DNA of 64,000 bases, taken from contig JAFMSR010000017.1 of NCBI GenBank assembly GCA_022818135.1, positions 13,711,958 through 13,775,957 on the forward strand, given 5' to 3'. This DNA comes from Saxidomus purpurata (Eukaryota; Mollusca; Bivalvia; Venerida; Veneridae). Position 1 is the stretch's first letter, and every line of letters starts with the position of its first letter. Shown here in pieces: positions 46,357-59,593 of the stretch. Below the pieces are notes generated by a model. It saw only the letters and a program-made list of their open reading frames with translations. It was not told where the DNA came from and made no database searches. The position numbers and the translations under genes are program-made.

Positions 46357-48822
46357 TCTCATAATCATAGAATTGATTTTTTTACTACGTGTATTAATTG
46401 AGTATGGATAAAAACATCATGCTTTGTTTAAAATTGATTTGAAGTTGCCTACCATAAAGTCTGTGTATTCACTTTAACCCAATGAGAAAATAAATGAGAT
46501 CCAATTAATTGATTGGTTAATTGGCATGCATGACGTAATGGCAAAGCCGTAAATAATATTGATATTCCAACATTTTGGATCTAGAAACTAGTATCAATTC
46601 AATAGTTGCAAGGCAACTGATGATCCAACTATATTCTTTCACAGTTTTCCTTTTTACTGGTGATTTTAATGTACAGGTACATGGAAACATTCAACCAATA
46701 AGGATTATCAAAAGTATTTTAAATTTTGATAAATATGAAAGCTGCTCATTTGGTTTTGTAGCTCCACTACACATTGACATCACAGGATATATAGCTGTTC
46801 TGTTAGCAACTATGGTGATTTATTGAAGTTTGTTATCTTTAACTTTCATATCCTGCTTTTTAGGCCATCTAAGAACTTTTGAATTTTAAAATAACTTTTC
46901 TGGTTCAAAAGATATGAAGATTTTAGAACAAAGCATTTTAGGCAATTCAGAGATTCTTTTTCCTTTTAGAAATATTAACTATTGTCTAACATGCTGTAGG
47001 TGATTGGACATTTCTGATGGTATAAACTGAATACTTAGCACACATTTGTCAGCACATGTTTTAAATCTGTATAAATACAATAACTGGAAAGCAAACATTT
47101 GAAAACAATGCAAAAGAAATTTAAAATGTTGTAAATGCATATCAACCTGTGTTCAACTTTCCTTTTACCCGTGATGCTGAAAATAGCAGTTTTATTAGTA
47201 TATTTTAACCTAAATAAAGGTAATACATATCACTATTACATTCATATATGTCATTGCTTTATAAGAAGGATAATACATGTATTATACAGGTATTTGACAA
47301 CAAATTGTATAAATATAAAAACTGTAACAAAATATATTCATCAAACAAAACCTTTGTTCATTTATCACTTCATGACTGAAACTGACATAAAAGCTTTAAG
47401 TCTAAAAATGTTGTATCTGGAAAAATAAAAAGTGTTCTTTATATCAAGTCAATATTCCCAACAACTCATCCTGGTCATCCAGAGCATTCATTTTATAATT
47501 ACATGTTCATCTGAAAGCTCAGCAAACCGCTAATGTATGAGGATGAAATAATCTGGCATAATACAAAATTTCACTAAAAAATATCTCAGTTTAAGACCTA
47601 AATTCCATTCTGGCCAATCAGATGCTAAAACTTTGACACTGGCCTCAGAGTAAAAATTTGCTGATGTCGAAATAAGATTTCTAGTTTACCTGAACATCTT
47701 TTTTTAATCTCTAAGGCAATGACATGTTCACAACATGCAATATTTGTTCATCTTATAACAAAAATCGTGAAAATTTTATGAAGAATGTTTAAAATGCTTT
47801 GCACAATGACATAATTATTATATAGCTGCATATGGAAACTCTGATTATGCAATTCTATTTGTGTCACATTTAACATTACACAGTCAGCATCAATAAAACA
47901 ATCTCTATATATATAGAATTATCACTCCTGCTATTCTAGCACTTATGTTAGCAGATTCAAAAGGAACATTAACTTTGGATACACAATTTCAATTTAGTCA
48001 TACAACTTCAGAATGTAAATGTATTGGATACTGTTATACTCTAACATTGTTTCTGACTGCACCAGAATTTGTTAGAATCACACATCAAGGCAGACTTTCT
48101 TCTGGCTATATATCTGGAGATTTGGCATCAATGTTAAACAAATTTAAATAACATAAAATCAAGAATATTTGGTGGAAATTTCTTATGCCATCATGGATGA
48201 GAGAACAGACTGTGTAAGTATGTACTGTAAGTGCTGGTATTACAATATAATACAAAACAAAACAATTTAATTTGAGATTAAGGCAAGAAACTGTATCAAA
48301 TCTTCCCACGCTCTCCAAGAGCTTTTAAGCTGACATTTAACAGAAGTAAACAGGTTCAAACATTATGTATGAAAGTTGTAAATAATTGATGAGTAAACGT
48401 TATCTTCTTTTTTGAACTGTGATCTATAACTTGTCAGTATCACAGAATAAACAGAAAACAAAATTTGATAAAGAAATATATTCAAAACTATAGTATGTAA
48501 CATTCATATTATTTCTCCAGTAACGCCTTTCTTCCAATGCAATTCAGAACAAAACATATAAAATAAAAGCAATATCATGTGTATAGCGTTGCTAGTTTTA
48601 TATATTCATTAACACAACAATGCCCTTTTCTAACCTTTTACAAAGACATCACTCTTATAACCTCAATAAGAAAACTCAAATATCAACAACAATTATACAG
48701 ATTATTTTCTGTACCTTACTGAATTTGCAAACTTGTTGTTTATACCACATTACTCTGCAACACATCAACTTCAAACCAGCCTAAGATATCGTTAAAAATA
48801 CATCTAGTACTGTAAGTAATGA
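46357..48822. other. AT-rich sequence downstream of the DUF1295 gene
   Basis: It probably includes that gene's 3' UTR on the minus strand. Several possible AATAAA complements exist, so the poly(A) site is not chosen. No other gene was found. Confidence 0.35.
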
Positions 48823-51800
48823 TCACACATTATTTGCATTGTTTGATTCATTAGCCCCGGCTTCCATGTCTTTCGTTACTGTGATCTTTTCGCTTTCTTC
48901 TGCTAGATGGTCGTATAACGGGAACTCACAGCAGAACAGACATTTGATTGGTCGAGGTAAGCAGCCGAAACAAGGTGGTGGCAGAGGAATCAAAACACTT
49001 GTCCTGTTCTTGTATCTCCTATAGTCTTCATTTCTGAAAAAAAAGAAGTTACAACATTAAACTTTAATCATATATTTCTGCCTAATCACAAGGTAACCTT
49101 TCATGTCAATAAACATTCGACATGTTTTGTTTACACAAAAAGTTCTGTCACAAAATGAACTCAATGCAGTTTTGTTATATCTTTTACATAAACCCATAAA
49201 GTTGACTGTATAAATGAAATCAATCATGAAATTATTTATTGGTGTATGAATATGACAATTAATACCCCTTTCATTCATATTTAGTGGTTACAAATCTTGT
49301 GTATATGAAAAATTATTTCTTCTGAACTAGATATTAATACATTGTATGTGTAATGTTATAATACTAAAAATAAAAGCTGTACAAAACCATGCAACTTTCA
49401 AAAGCTTCTTTGAAAAGGAGTTTGATAAAATAAGCCCTTAGAATCACTTATAATCATAGACATTGACCCCTGACCTTTGACCTGAAGATTCTTCTTCCGC
49501 CAAATAACCAAATAAAGACAGATGCAAAATTGGATGCCCAAATTTGCTCAGAATACTACACAGTCATGATAATGTAGTAGAAAAGGAAACTGGGCCGGAA
49601 GTTTCTGATAATCTGGCAGAGAAAAACTTACTTGAAATATCTTTCATCAGCTTTCTTCTCCAGCAACGGTATACCACTTAGGAACAATAGGATTGTGGTA
49701 ATAAATACAGGGGAGAGCACTGCAGCCCACTCTCCTTTCTGTAATATACTTGTGCTGACAATAAATACACCAATCCATAACAAGATTTCACCAAAGTAGT
49801 TCGGATGTCTTGATATTTTCCATAATCCTGAAATAATACAAAATTAACAGTAAAACAAATGACATTATTGAGTATGTGATTCTGTAGGCCAGTTATGACA
49901 GAAGTCCACACCCTTGGGACAATAAAAACATTCAGTTCCGCTCCTGCAGAAAAAGAGCAACACTTCAGTTCTAGAAATATACATCGAGGACTTTTTTATG
50001 TTAAAGAATTCGTTAACTCAAGAGTTGAGGAATTCATAAAGTTACAGACTTAATGCTGGCTACTATAAAATACGTAAGGATTAAAAAAATACAATGATTA
50101 ATAAATTTTTTACCAGTACCCTAATGACAGAAAATGATTCTGTCATTGTCACCAGCACATATCATCATCATCATCATCATCATCATTAACCTGCACATCC
50201 ATAATCTGACATGTCTTAGCTCTAGATAAGGAAAATTAATCCAGTGTTATTTACACTTAACATACCTGTATCACACCATTTCCCTTTATTGGCAGGATTA
50301 TTTCTGAACATAAACTTAGTCTGGTCAGCAACAGTCTCACATAGCAGTCCAATACAGAACAAAGACAGGCCCACAATGTCCATAGCCGTCCAGTAATCTC
50401 TTCTCACAGAACTTCCAGGCGCATTGATAAATATGACAGGAAGGCTGACCGTGAATACCCAGATTGCCTGGAAAAAAATTGTGTCAAATTTTAGTGTATT
50501 GCAATTCATACATGCTAATTCTCCTGATATTTCAAGGAGATTCCGGATTTTTATGATACCAATTTTAGCAAAATCTGTTAAATCTCCTTGATTTAAGGTA
50601 ACTGGTAAAATACTAGAGCTACTGATTGTTTTACACTAAATTTTGTTGTTTGATTAGTCAAGTCTCCTAGAAGTAGAAATGTGTCTCAAAAATATTTACA
50701 AGTATCGCAACTGAACCTGTGTTAGTCATCACCTCAATAAAGCAGACAATTCCAATTTATTAAAGCTGGTCACTGGGCCACTGGCTTATATTAAATGCCC
50801 CTGTATTAAGCAGTCACCTACTTTAGAGGGCCAACTTTGATTTACTCTTCAGCTGACTGCTTATGACTTGTCTGACTGTAACCAATTATACAATTTTATG
50901 TTATAATAGAGCTAAAAGTATGCAAAATTATGCAATTTATAATATGCAATTCCAAATTATTTAAAAGACATCTGTATATATTTCTTACCTGGAAAGTCCA
51001 GAATCCAGCAAATGCCAGGCAGCTATCCCGTTTATCATCAAAGCGTTTGTCTTCTCCTATCTTGATAATTCTGTACAGGAGATAGCCAGATAGTCTTGCT
51101 CCCCACACACAGATACATACCGTCACCAGGATCTGTCTTGTCGCATAGGTCTGAAATAAAACACCGAAAATTAGTTTACCGATTACTACCATGTTACTGA
51201 GACAATGATAAAATGTACAAGAAGTAACTGCTATTATTTTGAGGTAAACTTACTCCTTAAACAGTTTCTGATTGACAATGCACAGGTCATTCTTTTATTA
51301 AAAGAAAATTAGCAAAAATGAATAAGAAAAAATTTCCTCAAGGAATGGATACCATTATTTGCCCCTTAAAGTGATATTACCATTCAAAGTGCATGACCAT
51401 CAAAATTTTAAACAAAACATTAATCAGTGATTTATACACCTAGAATAATAAACATTGCCATAGTTATAACCCAAAAACAAGAGCTGTCTGTAGACAGCGT
51501 GCTCGACTATTCTCAGTGATTGACAATATAAAATAATATCCATCCTGGAGAATATTGTTAAAGTGTAATAATAAGAACTTGTAAATAGAAGAGTGTAAAT
51601 AACATATCTGAGGTAGTACGCAAACTTTAGCATAAGTTTTAAGTGAAAAAAGGGGCATAACATTGTAAAAAAGCTTGATACAGTGACCTTCTCCTGTACA
51701 CAAGTTGCTATCATGATGGTGAACAAGTGTGCAAAGTTTCAAAGCCATATGTCGATGGACTTTGAAGTTATCTGAGGTGGTACGCAAACTTTAATGTAAA

Positions 51801-54800
51801 TTCTAAGTCGAAAAAGGGGCATAATTCTGTCAAAAGGCTTGATAGAGTTACCTCCCCTGTGTAAGGTTGGGGGCATGATGGTGAACAAGTGTGCAAAGTT
51901 TCAAAGCCAGATGACATTGAATTGGAAAATATTTGAGGTGGTACGCAAACTTTAATGTAAATTCTAAGTCGAAAAAGGGGCATAATTCTGTCAAAATGCT
52001 TGATAGAGTTACCCCCCTGTGTACAGGTTGGGGGCTGATGGTGAACAAGCGTGTGAAGTTTCAAAGCCAGATGTCAATGGACTTTGAAAATATTTGAGGT
52101 GGTACGCAAACTTTAACGTAAATTCTAAGTCGAAAAATGGGCATAATTCTGTCAAAATGCTTGATAGAGTTACCTCCTCCTGTGTACAGGTTGGGGGCAT
52201 GATGGTGAACAAGCGTGCAAGTTTCAAAGCCAGATGTCAATGGACTTTGAAAATATTTGAGGTGGTACGCAAACTTTTAACGTAAATTTTAAGTCGAAAA
52301 AGGGGCATAATTTTGTCAAAATGCTTGATAGAGTTACCTCCTCCTGTGTACAGGTTGGGGGCATGATGGTGAACAAGTGTGCGAAGTTTCAAAGCCAGAT
52401 GTCAATGGACTTTGAAAATATTTGAGGTGGTATGCAAACTTTAATGTAAATTTTAAGTCGAAAAAGGGGCATAATTTTGTCAAAATGCTTGATAGAGTTA
52501 CCTCCTCCTGTGTACAGGTTGGGGGCATGATGGTGAACAAGTGTGCGAAGTTTCAAAGCCAGATGTCAATGGACTTTGAAAATATTTGAGGTGGTATGCA
52601 AACTTTTAATGTAAATTCTAAGTAGAAAAAGGGGCATAATTTTGTCAAAATGCTTGATAGAGTTACCTCCTCCTGTGTACAGGTTGGGGGCATGATGGTG
52701 AACAAGTGTGCAAAGTTTCAAAGCCATATGTCAATGGACTTTGAAAATATTTGAGGTGGTACGCAAACTTTAACATAAGTGGTTACGCCGACGCCGACAC
52801 CGACGCTCGGGTGACTAGGATAGCTCTCCTTATTCTTCGAATAGTCGAGCTAATAACGACTTGTTTAACAGTTTCATTCACACTGAATATAAAGGAAATC
52901 TGTGAAAATCTTTTTTGACTATATAATATATACATATATATATAGATCCTAGTCAAAAAATTGCGCTCAGTGAGTGTAGAATTACCCACTGTCAGTAACA
53001 TACATATCAAAATGTGTTAAATTTTGGACGAATCTAATAGCTATGCCTATACAAAGATACCCTAGACAGTGTTATCTTATGTTGAAACGTCTAGATGAGG
53101 CAGGTCGTGTTACATGGGTAACCCATGTAAAACACTTACTATACCAACACGGTTTTGGATACGTTTGGATCGCAAATGAGCTCGGAGATCCAGCGTATTC
53201 CTACAACTCTTTTCACAAAGGTTAAGAGATTGTGCCTACCAAACTCTCCTTGCTGACATTGAAAGCTCGCCAAAGTCTCTGACTTACAAACTTAACAAAA
53301 ACGCAATAGAGCCGGAGCAATATTTATCTTTACCATTATCGTACTTACAAAAGCGAATGATTGCTAACTTTCGTTGTTCTAGCCATGCACTTATGATTGA
53401 AAAAGGAAGACATTCAGGAATCGATAGAGACTACAGGTTTTGTCCTTATTGTCGCAAGAACAGTGTATATACTACTGAAAATGAAGTGCATTTCCTTATA
53501 GCTTGCCCTATGTACAGTGCAATAAGAGAAAGATATTTTAAACCAGAATGGCTAACTGCTATTATAAACGAACAGTTGTTTACCAAAATTATGAGTGACT
53601 GTGAAACAGACAGTATCTTCTCATTATCGAGATTTCTAGTCAATGCATTTGAGTTAAGGAAGTCATTGTGTACTGACTAAATGAATATGTGCTTAGAGAA
53701 CAGTAAAATTATACATACATTATCTTGTATTATATAACTTTGTATTGTATATATGAGATTGATGTTTAATTGACTCTATATATTTAGCGTAATACGTTTA
53801 CATCCACGTCAATATATTATGTTACTACATGCTTAAATTGCTATTACATGTTGTTAAATTTTAGTATGTTTGCATACATTAGTTTACAGCTACGTCAACA
53901 ATTCCAACATTTATCATTGGAACACAGAAAGTTTTATGTAATTAAATGTTTTAACATGCTACATTATATATTAATGCCATGTTGAATGTATTTTGGGCCG
54001 AAGGCCTTATACTACGAATTAATCATTGTCATTGTCAATAAAAAATCCACCATTTCGGTTATGTATATCTTAATTTGCATTTGACAATAAAAGAAATAAC
54101 TTGGTGAAACTTATTTCTAATATGTTTTGTTCTTAACAATAAACCAATGTGACTATTTTGAAGGGTAATATGATTTATATTTGCATCTTGAGCTTTGGTC
54201 CCCAAGATGCCAAAAGAAAGATTTTTGCTAATTTTCAATTAATTGTCACTTTCAGAATACTATGTGGTGTAGAACCTCTGAAAGTGACAATTTTAACATT
54301 GATTATTTAGTTTTAGGTAACAGATAGCCTGACCCTCAGTTACACTGGTTGTGTAAATATACTTAATATGTTGTAATTTAAAACTAAGATTGCCATTGGT
54401 AAGTATCTAAGTCAGTGAAGTACTGTAGCTGTAGTTCAACATGTTATCACAAGTTGTGTTGACATTCTGTATATAAGCTGTACTTAATACAAATAAATAG
54501 TACTTGATATTCCTATATAACAATGACTGCTTGACCAATTTGTCAATATGCAATTTTTTTTTACAAAGTTGAACATTTCTCAATCCTTGCAGTAGTATCT
54601 CAAATTCAAATTGAATATCTAAATTTAGATATTAAATTTTTTAATGAATTCAAATGTTAATCTATAACAGAGCAACAGGTTGATTTCAGAAATATTCTCA
54701 GCTTCGCACATCCGGGTACTGAAAAATTATTTACATTCAGGAAAGGTGATTCCTCATTTCATCCCTGGTCTCTATGCATCTTTGATTTTAAAATGTACAA

Positions 54801-55692
54801 TAACCGTGCATAAAAATGACAGACGACAACAGTCTACCATTAGCTTTTTTAATAATAATTATTTGTTGTTTAAAGCGACTGCACTCCAAAGTCTTAGTAA
54901 ATTTTATTTTTTTGGTAAAATCAATATATATTCAATTTGTCAGCATCAAGATTATTTTCTTTGTGTAAGGCTAAAAATAAAGGTGAAAAAATATTTACCC
55001 GAGCCAGGTTTTGAACTCGGACCTTTGCGCTTACAAAAAATTTACAGCGGCTTAACCTACTACACTACAGAGTCAGCTGATTTGATGCGAGTTAAAAATA
55101 TTGATATACCAAAGAGTCCACCCCGTTAGTCACGGGTGATATTTTCTACAATAAAAGTAAGCAAAACAACACATTTTAATTGGTTTTTTTGTTAGAAAAC
55201 TTGTCACGTTATCATAATACAATGCCCCTGATACGTAATGACAATTGTTTTCTTGAAATTGAAAATTTTCTTTTTTTAGCGTAACTTGTCCATCTGGAGT
55301 GCAGTCGCTTTAAAGAGTTTTGCTTCGTTAAAAATAAATCTAAACTTGCATAATTATGAGGCTACGGCAAAAACTGAGTTTTCACCTTTTACCAAATGAA
55401 GAAATGAAAAAACGCGACCTTATAATCTATAATGGTTAATTGGTCAGTATGACATCACGGCGAAGCCGCTGAATAGCAGAGTCAGGTTTAATGAACATGA
55501 TGAATCTGTTAATGTTATTACCTCAGCTAACAAGAAAGTCAATAGGGCCAGAACAACAAAGTTGGTGCCTCCAGCGAAGTCTGTCACCTTGTCAAACTTG
55601 CACGAGCATGCTATCAGGAAAAATGTAAACTGCATAGCAACCGTGACAATCGCACACAGTGTAATGTTGTAGTCATCTATAACTGTCACCAT
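48823..55692 (-). CDS. DUF1295 / steroid 5-alpha-reductase C-terminal-like membrane protein, complete
   Basis: Five exons with matching phases: 55692-55522 (acceptor TTTCAG just upstream at 55698 implies a 5' UTR exon), 51150-50989, 50467-50266, 49827-49632 and 49033-48823 (stop TGA). Together they make 942 bases, 313 residues. The protein is strongly hydrophobic, with several membrane segments (e.g. ITLCAIVTVAMQFTFFLIAC and IVGLSLFCIGLLC). Family marks are FAGGTNF, VWGARLSGYLLYRI, then, at the exon 3/4 join, WKISRHPNYFGEILLW: the RHPNYFGE signature shared with steroid-reductase and isoprenylcysteine-methyltransferase-type enzymes. The tail is Cys-rich (CFGCLPRPIKCLFCCEF) and then acidic and soluble. 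These proteins are presumed membrane oxidoreductases; the substrate is unknown. Intron 1 (4.4 kb) holds a tandem array, a LINE end and a TTAA MITE. The gene is head-to-head with SNRNP25, 3.9 kb between start codons. Confidence 0.92.
50161..50187. repeat. (ATC)n microsatellite
   Basis: About nine ATC triplets in intron 3 of the DUF1295 gene. Confidence 0.95.
51477..52853. repeat. Element bounded by inverted GCTCGACTATTC with ~165 bp tandem core (about 7 units)
   Basis: GCTCGACTATTC at 51501-51512 is the inverse of GAATAGTCGAGC at 52839-52850. Between them GAGGTGGTACGCAAACTTTA recurs about every 162-167 bases from 51610 to 52755. Each unit also has AAAAAGGGGCATAATTCTGT and GGGGGCATGATGGTGAACAA. 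The left margin reads ACAAGAGCTGTCTGTAGACA, the right margin CGCCGACGCCGACACCGACG. It sits in intron 1 of the DUF1295 gene; overlapping protein frames are repeat translations. Confidence 0.88.
52980..54045 (+). mobile_element. LINE ORF2 C-terminal fragment plus 3' UTR
   Basis: An open frame from 52980 gives SKCVKFWTNLIAMPIQRYPR and HVKHLLYQHGFGYVWIANEL. It shifts by one base near 53210 (SFSQRLRDCAYQTLL) and continues to the stop at 53678-53680 with FCPYCRKNSVYTTENEVHFL and ACPMYSAIRERYF. That is the C-X2-C...H...C knuckle found at the end of LINE ORF2. The 3' end has GGGCCGAAGGCCTTATACTA and a short CATTGTCATTGTC tail. 5'-truncated and frameshifted, so dead. Confidence 0.8.
54046..54869. other. 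Intron sequence of the DUF1295 gene, nothing recognised
   Basis: AT-rich, no exon or repeat identified. Confidence 0.4.
54874..55309. mobile_element. 436 bp MITE, TTAA target, AGCGACTGCACTCCA termini, with tRNA-like segment
   Basis: AGCGACTGCACTCCA at 54874 and its complement ending at 55309; TTAA on both sides (54870-54873, 55310-55313). At about 55000-55080 the minus strand reads TAGTGTAGTAGGTTAAGCCG ... GAGTTCAAAACCTGGCTCGG, like boxes A and B of a tRNA. It lies in intron 1 of the DUF1295 gene. Confidence 0.82.
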
Positions 55693-56053
55693 CTTTATCT
55701 GAAATTTTAAAAACAATAAAATCTATAATGATTATAATTACCGGTAGGCAATTTTAAACTATTTCTTTGCAAAATCCCTACCCAAGTTACAATCATTTTT
55801 AGATGTTAGTGAAACTCAGTTGATGCAATCTTGGCTAATTTCTATGTGCTGCATCAAACATGTAAACTTATTTTATTTCATAACAATCAAGATAAACGAT
55901 GCATGGATGCAGTGGCCTGCAAATTATTTGTGCAAATTTACCAGCTGACACTGAGCATTACCCCCAGTAAAATTGCAGGGCCTCCTACCTCACTTCCATA
56001 TGAGACAATATTTGGTGATACAAACTTCTTGCCCAGGGAAACATGTGTCACAG

Positions 56054-56135
56054 TAGCCGTAATATTTCGACTGCAAGACAGACCCAATTACATCTACATC
56101 TGCTCTAAGGGCGGCCACTGTATATAGCAAAAGCC
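56054..56135 (-). repeat. Repeat copy inverted relative to 58842-58943
   Basis: TATTTCGACTGCAAGACAGA and GGGCGGCCACTGTATATAGC here match the reverse complement of 58842-58943, which has TTTTGCTATATATACAGTGG and GGGTCTGTCTTGCAGTCGAA. Confidence 0.8.
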
Positions 56136-56193
56136 ATTGCACAAGATTAGTTGAGATATCACAGTAGCAGCAGACTTAAACAGCTTCAAACCC

Positions 56194-56621
56194 TAGTCCA
56201 AATAATTGTACTCAACGGGTGAATATCGTTTTATTTTTTGCTAGGCGCTATCCTGCCTCCTATGGGTCTGCGTTTGGAGTCGAATTATTGAGACTACTTC
56301 AAACCCAGGTAGACCCACAGATATACAAAAAAAAAGTTTGAGGTATGCACATATTAGTGGGTCAGTAGGTTGTAGCCGAGGGATGGGGGTCGTTGCCACA
56401 CACCAAGTACCTGTGAATCTACTTTAGTCTATTTAAATAGATTCCAAAGGCAATCTGATTTTTGTAGTTGTTCGCCTTAAACCGTTAGTCTCAATAATTC
56501 GACTCCAAACGCAGACCCATTTTACATACGGACATTTTATAGATATCTGCGCTCGGAGGCAGGATAGCGCCTAGCAAAAACTATAACGATATTCACCCGA
56601 TGAGTACAATTATTTGGACTA
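56194..56621. mobile_element. Foldback MITE, ~100 bp arms
   Basis: AGTCCAAATAATTGTACTCA at 56194 mirrors its near-complement ending at 56621. The arms share TTTTTGCTAGGCGCTATCCT and GGGTCTGCGTTTGGAGTCGA. The right arm has about 34 extra bases (GAGCGCAGATATC...) absent on the left. No TSD is clear. Confidence 0.8.
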
Positions 56622-56909
56622 TTAAACCGTTAGTTCTGGCTTCCAAAACTCTAAATGCCGCTATTTTTATATTTTGTTTTTCGTCAGCTGCGGCCATTCT
56701 GTCAAGCATATAAACCAGGTACGCTGAAGTTGTTTTAGCTATTAAACCGTTTGACAGTATAAAAAATCAGATCTACAAAATGGGTCAAATCGCTCAGCCG
56801 AATGAATTAGGTTACTGTGAACCTTGATGTCAGGTCATAATTTTTACACAGTATTTTGCAGAACAATCATGAACTATTAGTCAAACAGTTAATTATTAAT
56901 CTGTTAATG

Positions 56910-56949
56910 CAAGGTCTTTCAAATATTCAATACTATTTGAAAGACCTTG
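56910..56949. mobile_element. 40 bp palindromic mini-element with 7 bp TSD (second copy)
   Basis: CAAGGTCTTTCAAATATTCA then ATACTATTTGAAAGACCTTG. GTTAATG stands immediately on both sides. Same length and ends as 42010-42049. Confidence 0.75.
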
Positions 56950-57820
56950 GTTAATGTCACCACCTACCTTGAAATGAAAATTCCTGTACAGTATCAATCA
57001 GATCAAATCCACTGTTGTCAGTGTTGTTGATTGCCACTACACTGGCAGGTCCTTGTAACTTCTATGAAAGTATGTCAGCCAATCACTCCCTTATTAATAT
57101 GTCAATTTAGAACATGAGGATTATGCAAAATGTTGTCTGCAATGTTTTGTTTCTATTTATAGAAATGTTCACGTTTTCTGTCACACATAAATAACAGTTA
57201 TGCAACGCTAAAAGCAGGTCAGTGTCGCTTACTGAATGAAAAAAAAAAGTTTAAAAAAAGATTATATACAGTAGATCTAATTCGTTTGATATGGAACGAT
57301 CGTTAAAAACAACACACAGAAAACTATAAGGTTTTATTTAAATGTCTAGAAATTAAATCTGTGAAATATATTTTTATTTTTATTTCATGTGTTCTAAGAG
57401 TGAGGTCCCTTGGTTTGCCCAAACCGAAAGTAGAATTCGTCAGTCTTTCATTTGTTCTTCAGTGTTCTTTGCCTACATACTTTATGTAAGGCTGGTTTGA
57501 CCTTGTTATGTTATACTATTTTGTTAGGGTTTTCATTGTCACATGATAATGATTCATGACTTATGATTATTCAATAAAACTTGATCTCTGTGATTTATGA
57601 AATAAAAGTTATTAATTTATTAAAACTGTCCTGGCAGTTCATCTCAACAGCAGTGCAGTAATCACTAATCAGGTAATTTAAATTAAAATAAGGTAGGCTT
57701 AGCCTAATATAGTACACTGCAAGTGACACTTGCATGTTCGGTTTGAGCCATTTCAAAACTTGCTGGTTACCTCATCCAGACACTTAGACTAAAGACTAGG
57801 TGTATAGTTATATTTCACTT

Positions 57821-58335
<515 letters not shown>

Positions 58336-58841
58336 GGTGGTATGGCTCTTAAGTCTTAATTAATCTGACGTTGAAGTTTTTGGATGGGCACTTTCTTGAG
58401 GTTTGACAACTATTTGACTATAAAATATCAGATCCAAAAAGCGGGTCAAATCAATGAGCCGAATGAATAAGGCTAGTATGGCTTCTGCGGAAAAATTAAA
58501 ATGTTGGATTTTCTCCAGAAGAAGCAATGTTCACTCACCGTCACCGCCACGGTTCATAACTGTCGCATCTTCAGGTTGTGGAAGGCAAAAAACTCTAAAA
58601 TTTCAGCCTGTAAAGTTGGTTTTTTTTCTAAATGGAAATAAAAAGAGACTACGAAAGACCCATGCAGACTTAAAAAAAAACACTTTTTCTATCCAGTTGT
58701 ATAATTGATAAAAACATTTTAAATATTTCAATTAATTTGGACAGGTAATTTAAATAACAAAATATAAAATAGTCCAAACTATCATCCAATACTTGGACCT
58801 TTGTGTATGTACAGGCCTGTTAGCCCAACTAATTGCGCCAA

Positions 58842-58943
58842 AGGGATTTTGCTATATATACAGTGGCCGCCCTTGGCACAGTTAAGGCAGACATAGATGT
58901 AATGTCAGCTGGTAAAATGGGTCTGTCTTGCAGTCGAAATATT
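58842..58943 (+). repeat. Repeat copy, partner of 56054-56135
   Basis: Contains ACAGTGGCCGCCCTTGG, AGACATAGATGTAATGTC and GGGTCTGTCTTGCAGTCGAA. It is about 20 bases longer than the inverted copy. Confidence 0.8.
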
Positions 58944-59593
58944 GAGGCTAGACAGGTCGATAGATCTATGTTCATTTTAAGTTTAATTGGTATCACATAC
59001 TCTATGAATAAAGGAAGCATTGATCAGTGACAAACAATTGACATTATTTACAGCAATATTACATGTATATGTGATTTTGGATATAATGAAATACCTATAA
59101 AAGCGGGCCTATGGACTGGGTCTAAAAGTGGGTCTTTCTGGACCAGTCCTTTCTGGAAGTTGGCCTTTCTGATTGATAAGTACTAAACCGAAGGAGCTAC
59201 CATACTATAGGAAGACGAAAATATGAGGATTCTTAAAGAGTTAGTAATAGCATAATATAAAATCAGTAAGCTAAAGTTCTTTCCCAAATGGATGTGTAAC
59301 ATCAGATATGTTTTATAGCACAGGGGCTGGAAAAAATGGACTATATAATGCTGATACCACGATCATTGCAATGTAGCATATATACCAGTAGTCCATTTTT
59401 CCCTAAAAAGAGCTTGATGCCAGCCCCCGTGTTTTGTAGAAGTGGTAGTATTAGGCTTTTTAGCATCAAACTTGGTTCAAGCAGATGCAATACTTAATGG
59501 AAAAAAACAAAGGGGCAAATTGTATTTTGCTTTCAGAAAAGTATTTTCAGCTATGTCTATAAAACCTTTTCTTTCTTTCTTAAGATACTGGTA

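Noticed and set aside
51424..52540. Several overlapping open frames with repeated peptides such as ELCPFFDLEFTLKFAYHL
   Set aside because: They are translations of the ~165 bp tandem array in an intron.
54680..55129. 149-codon frame
   Set aside because: It runs through the TTAA MITE and its tRNA-like segment; repeat-derived.
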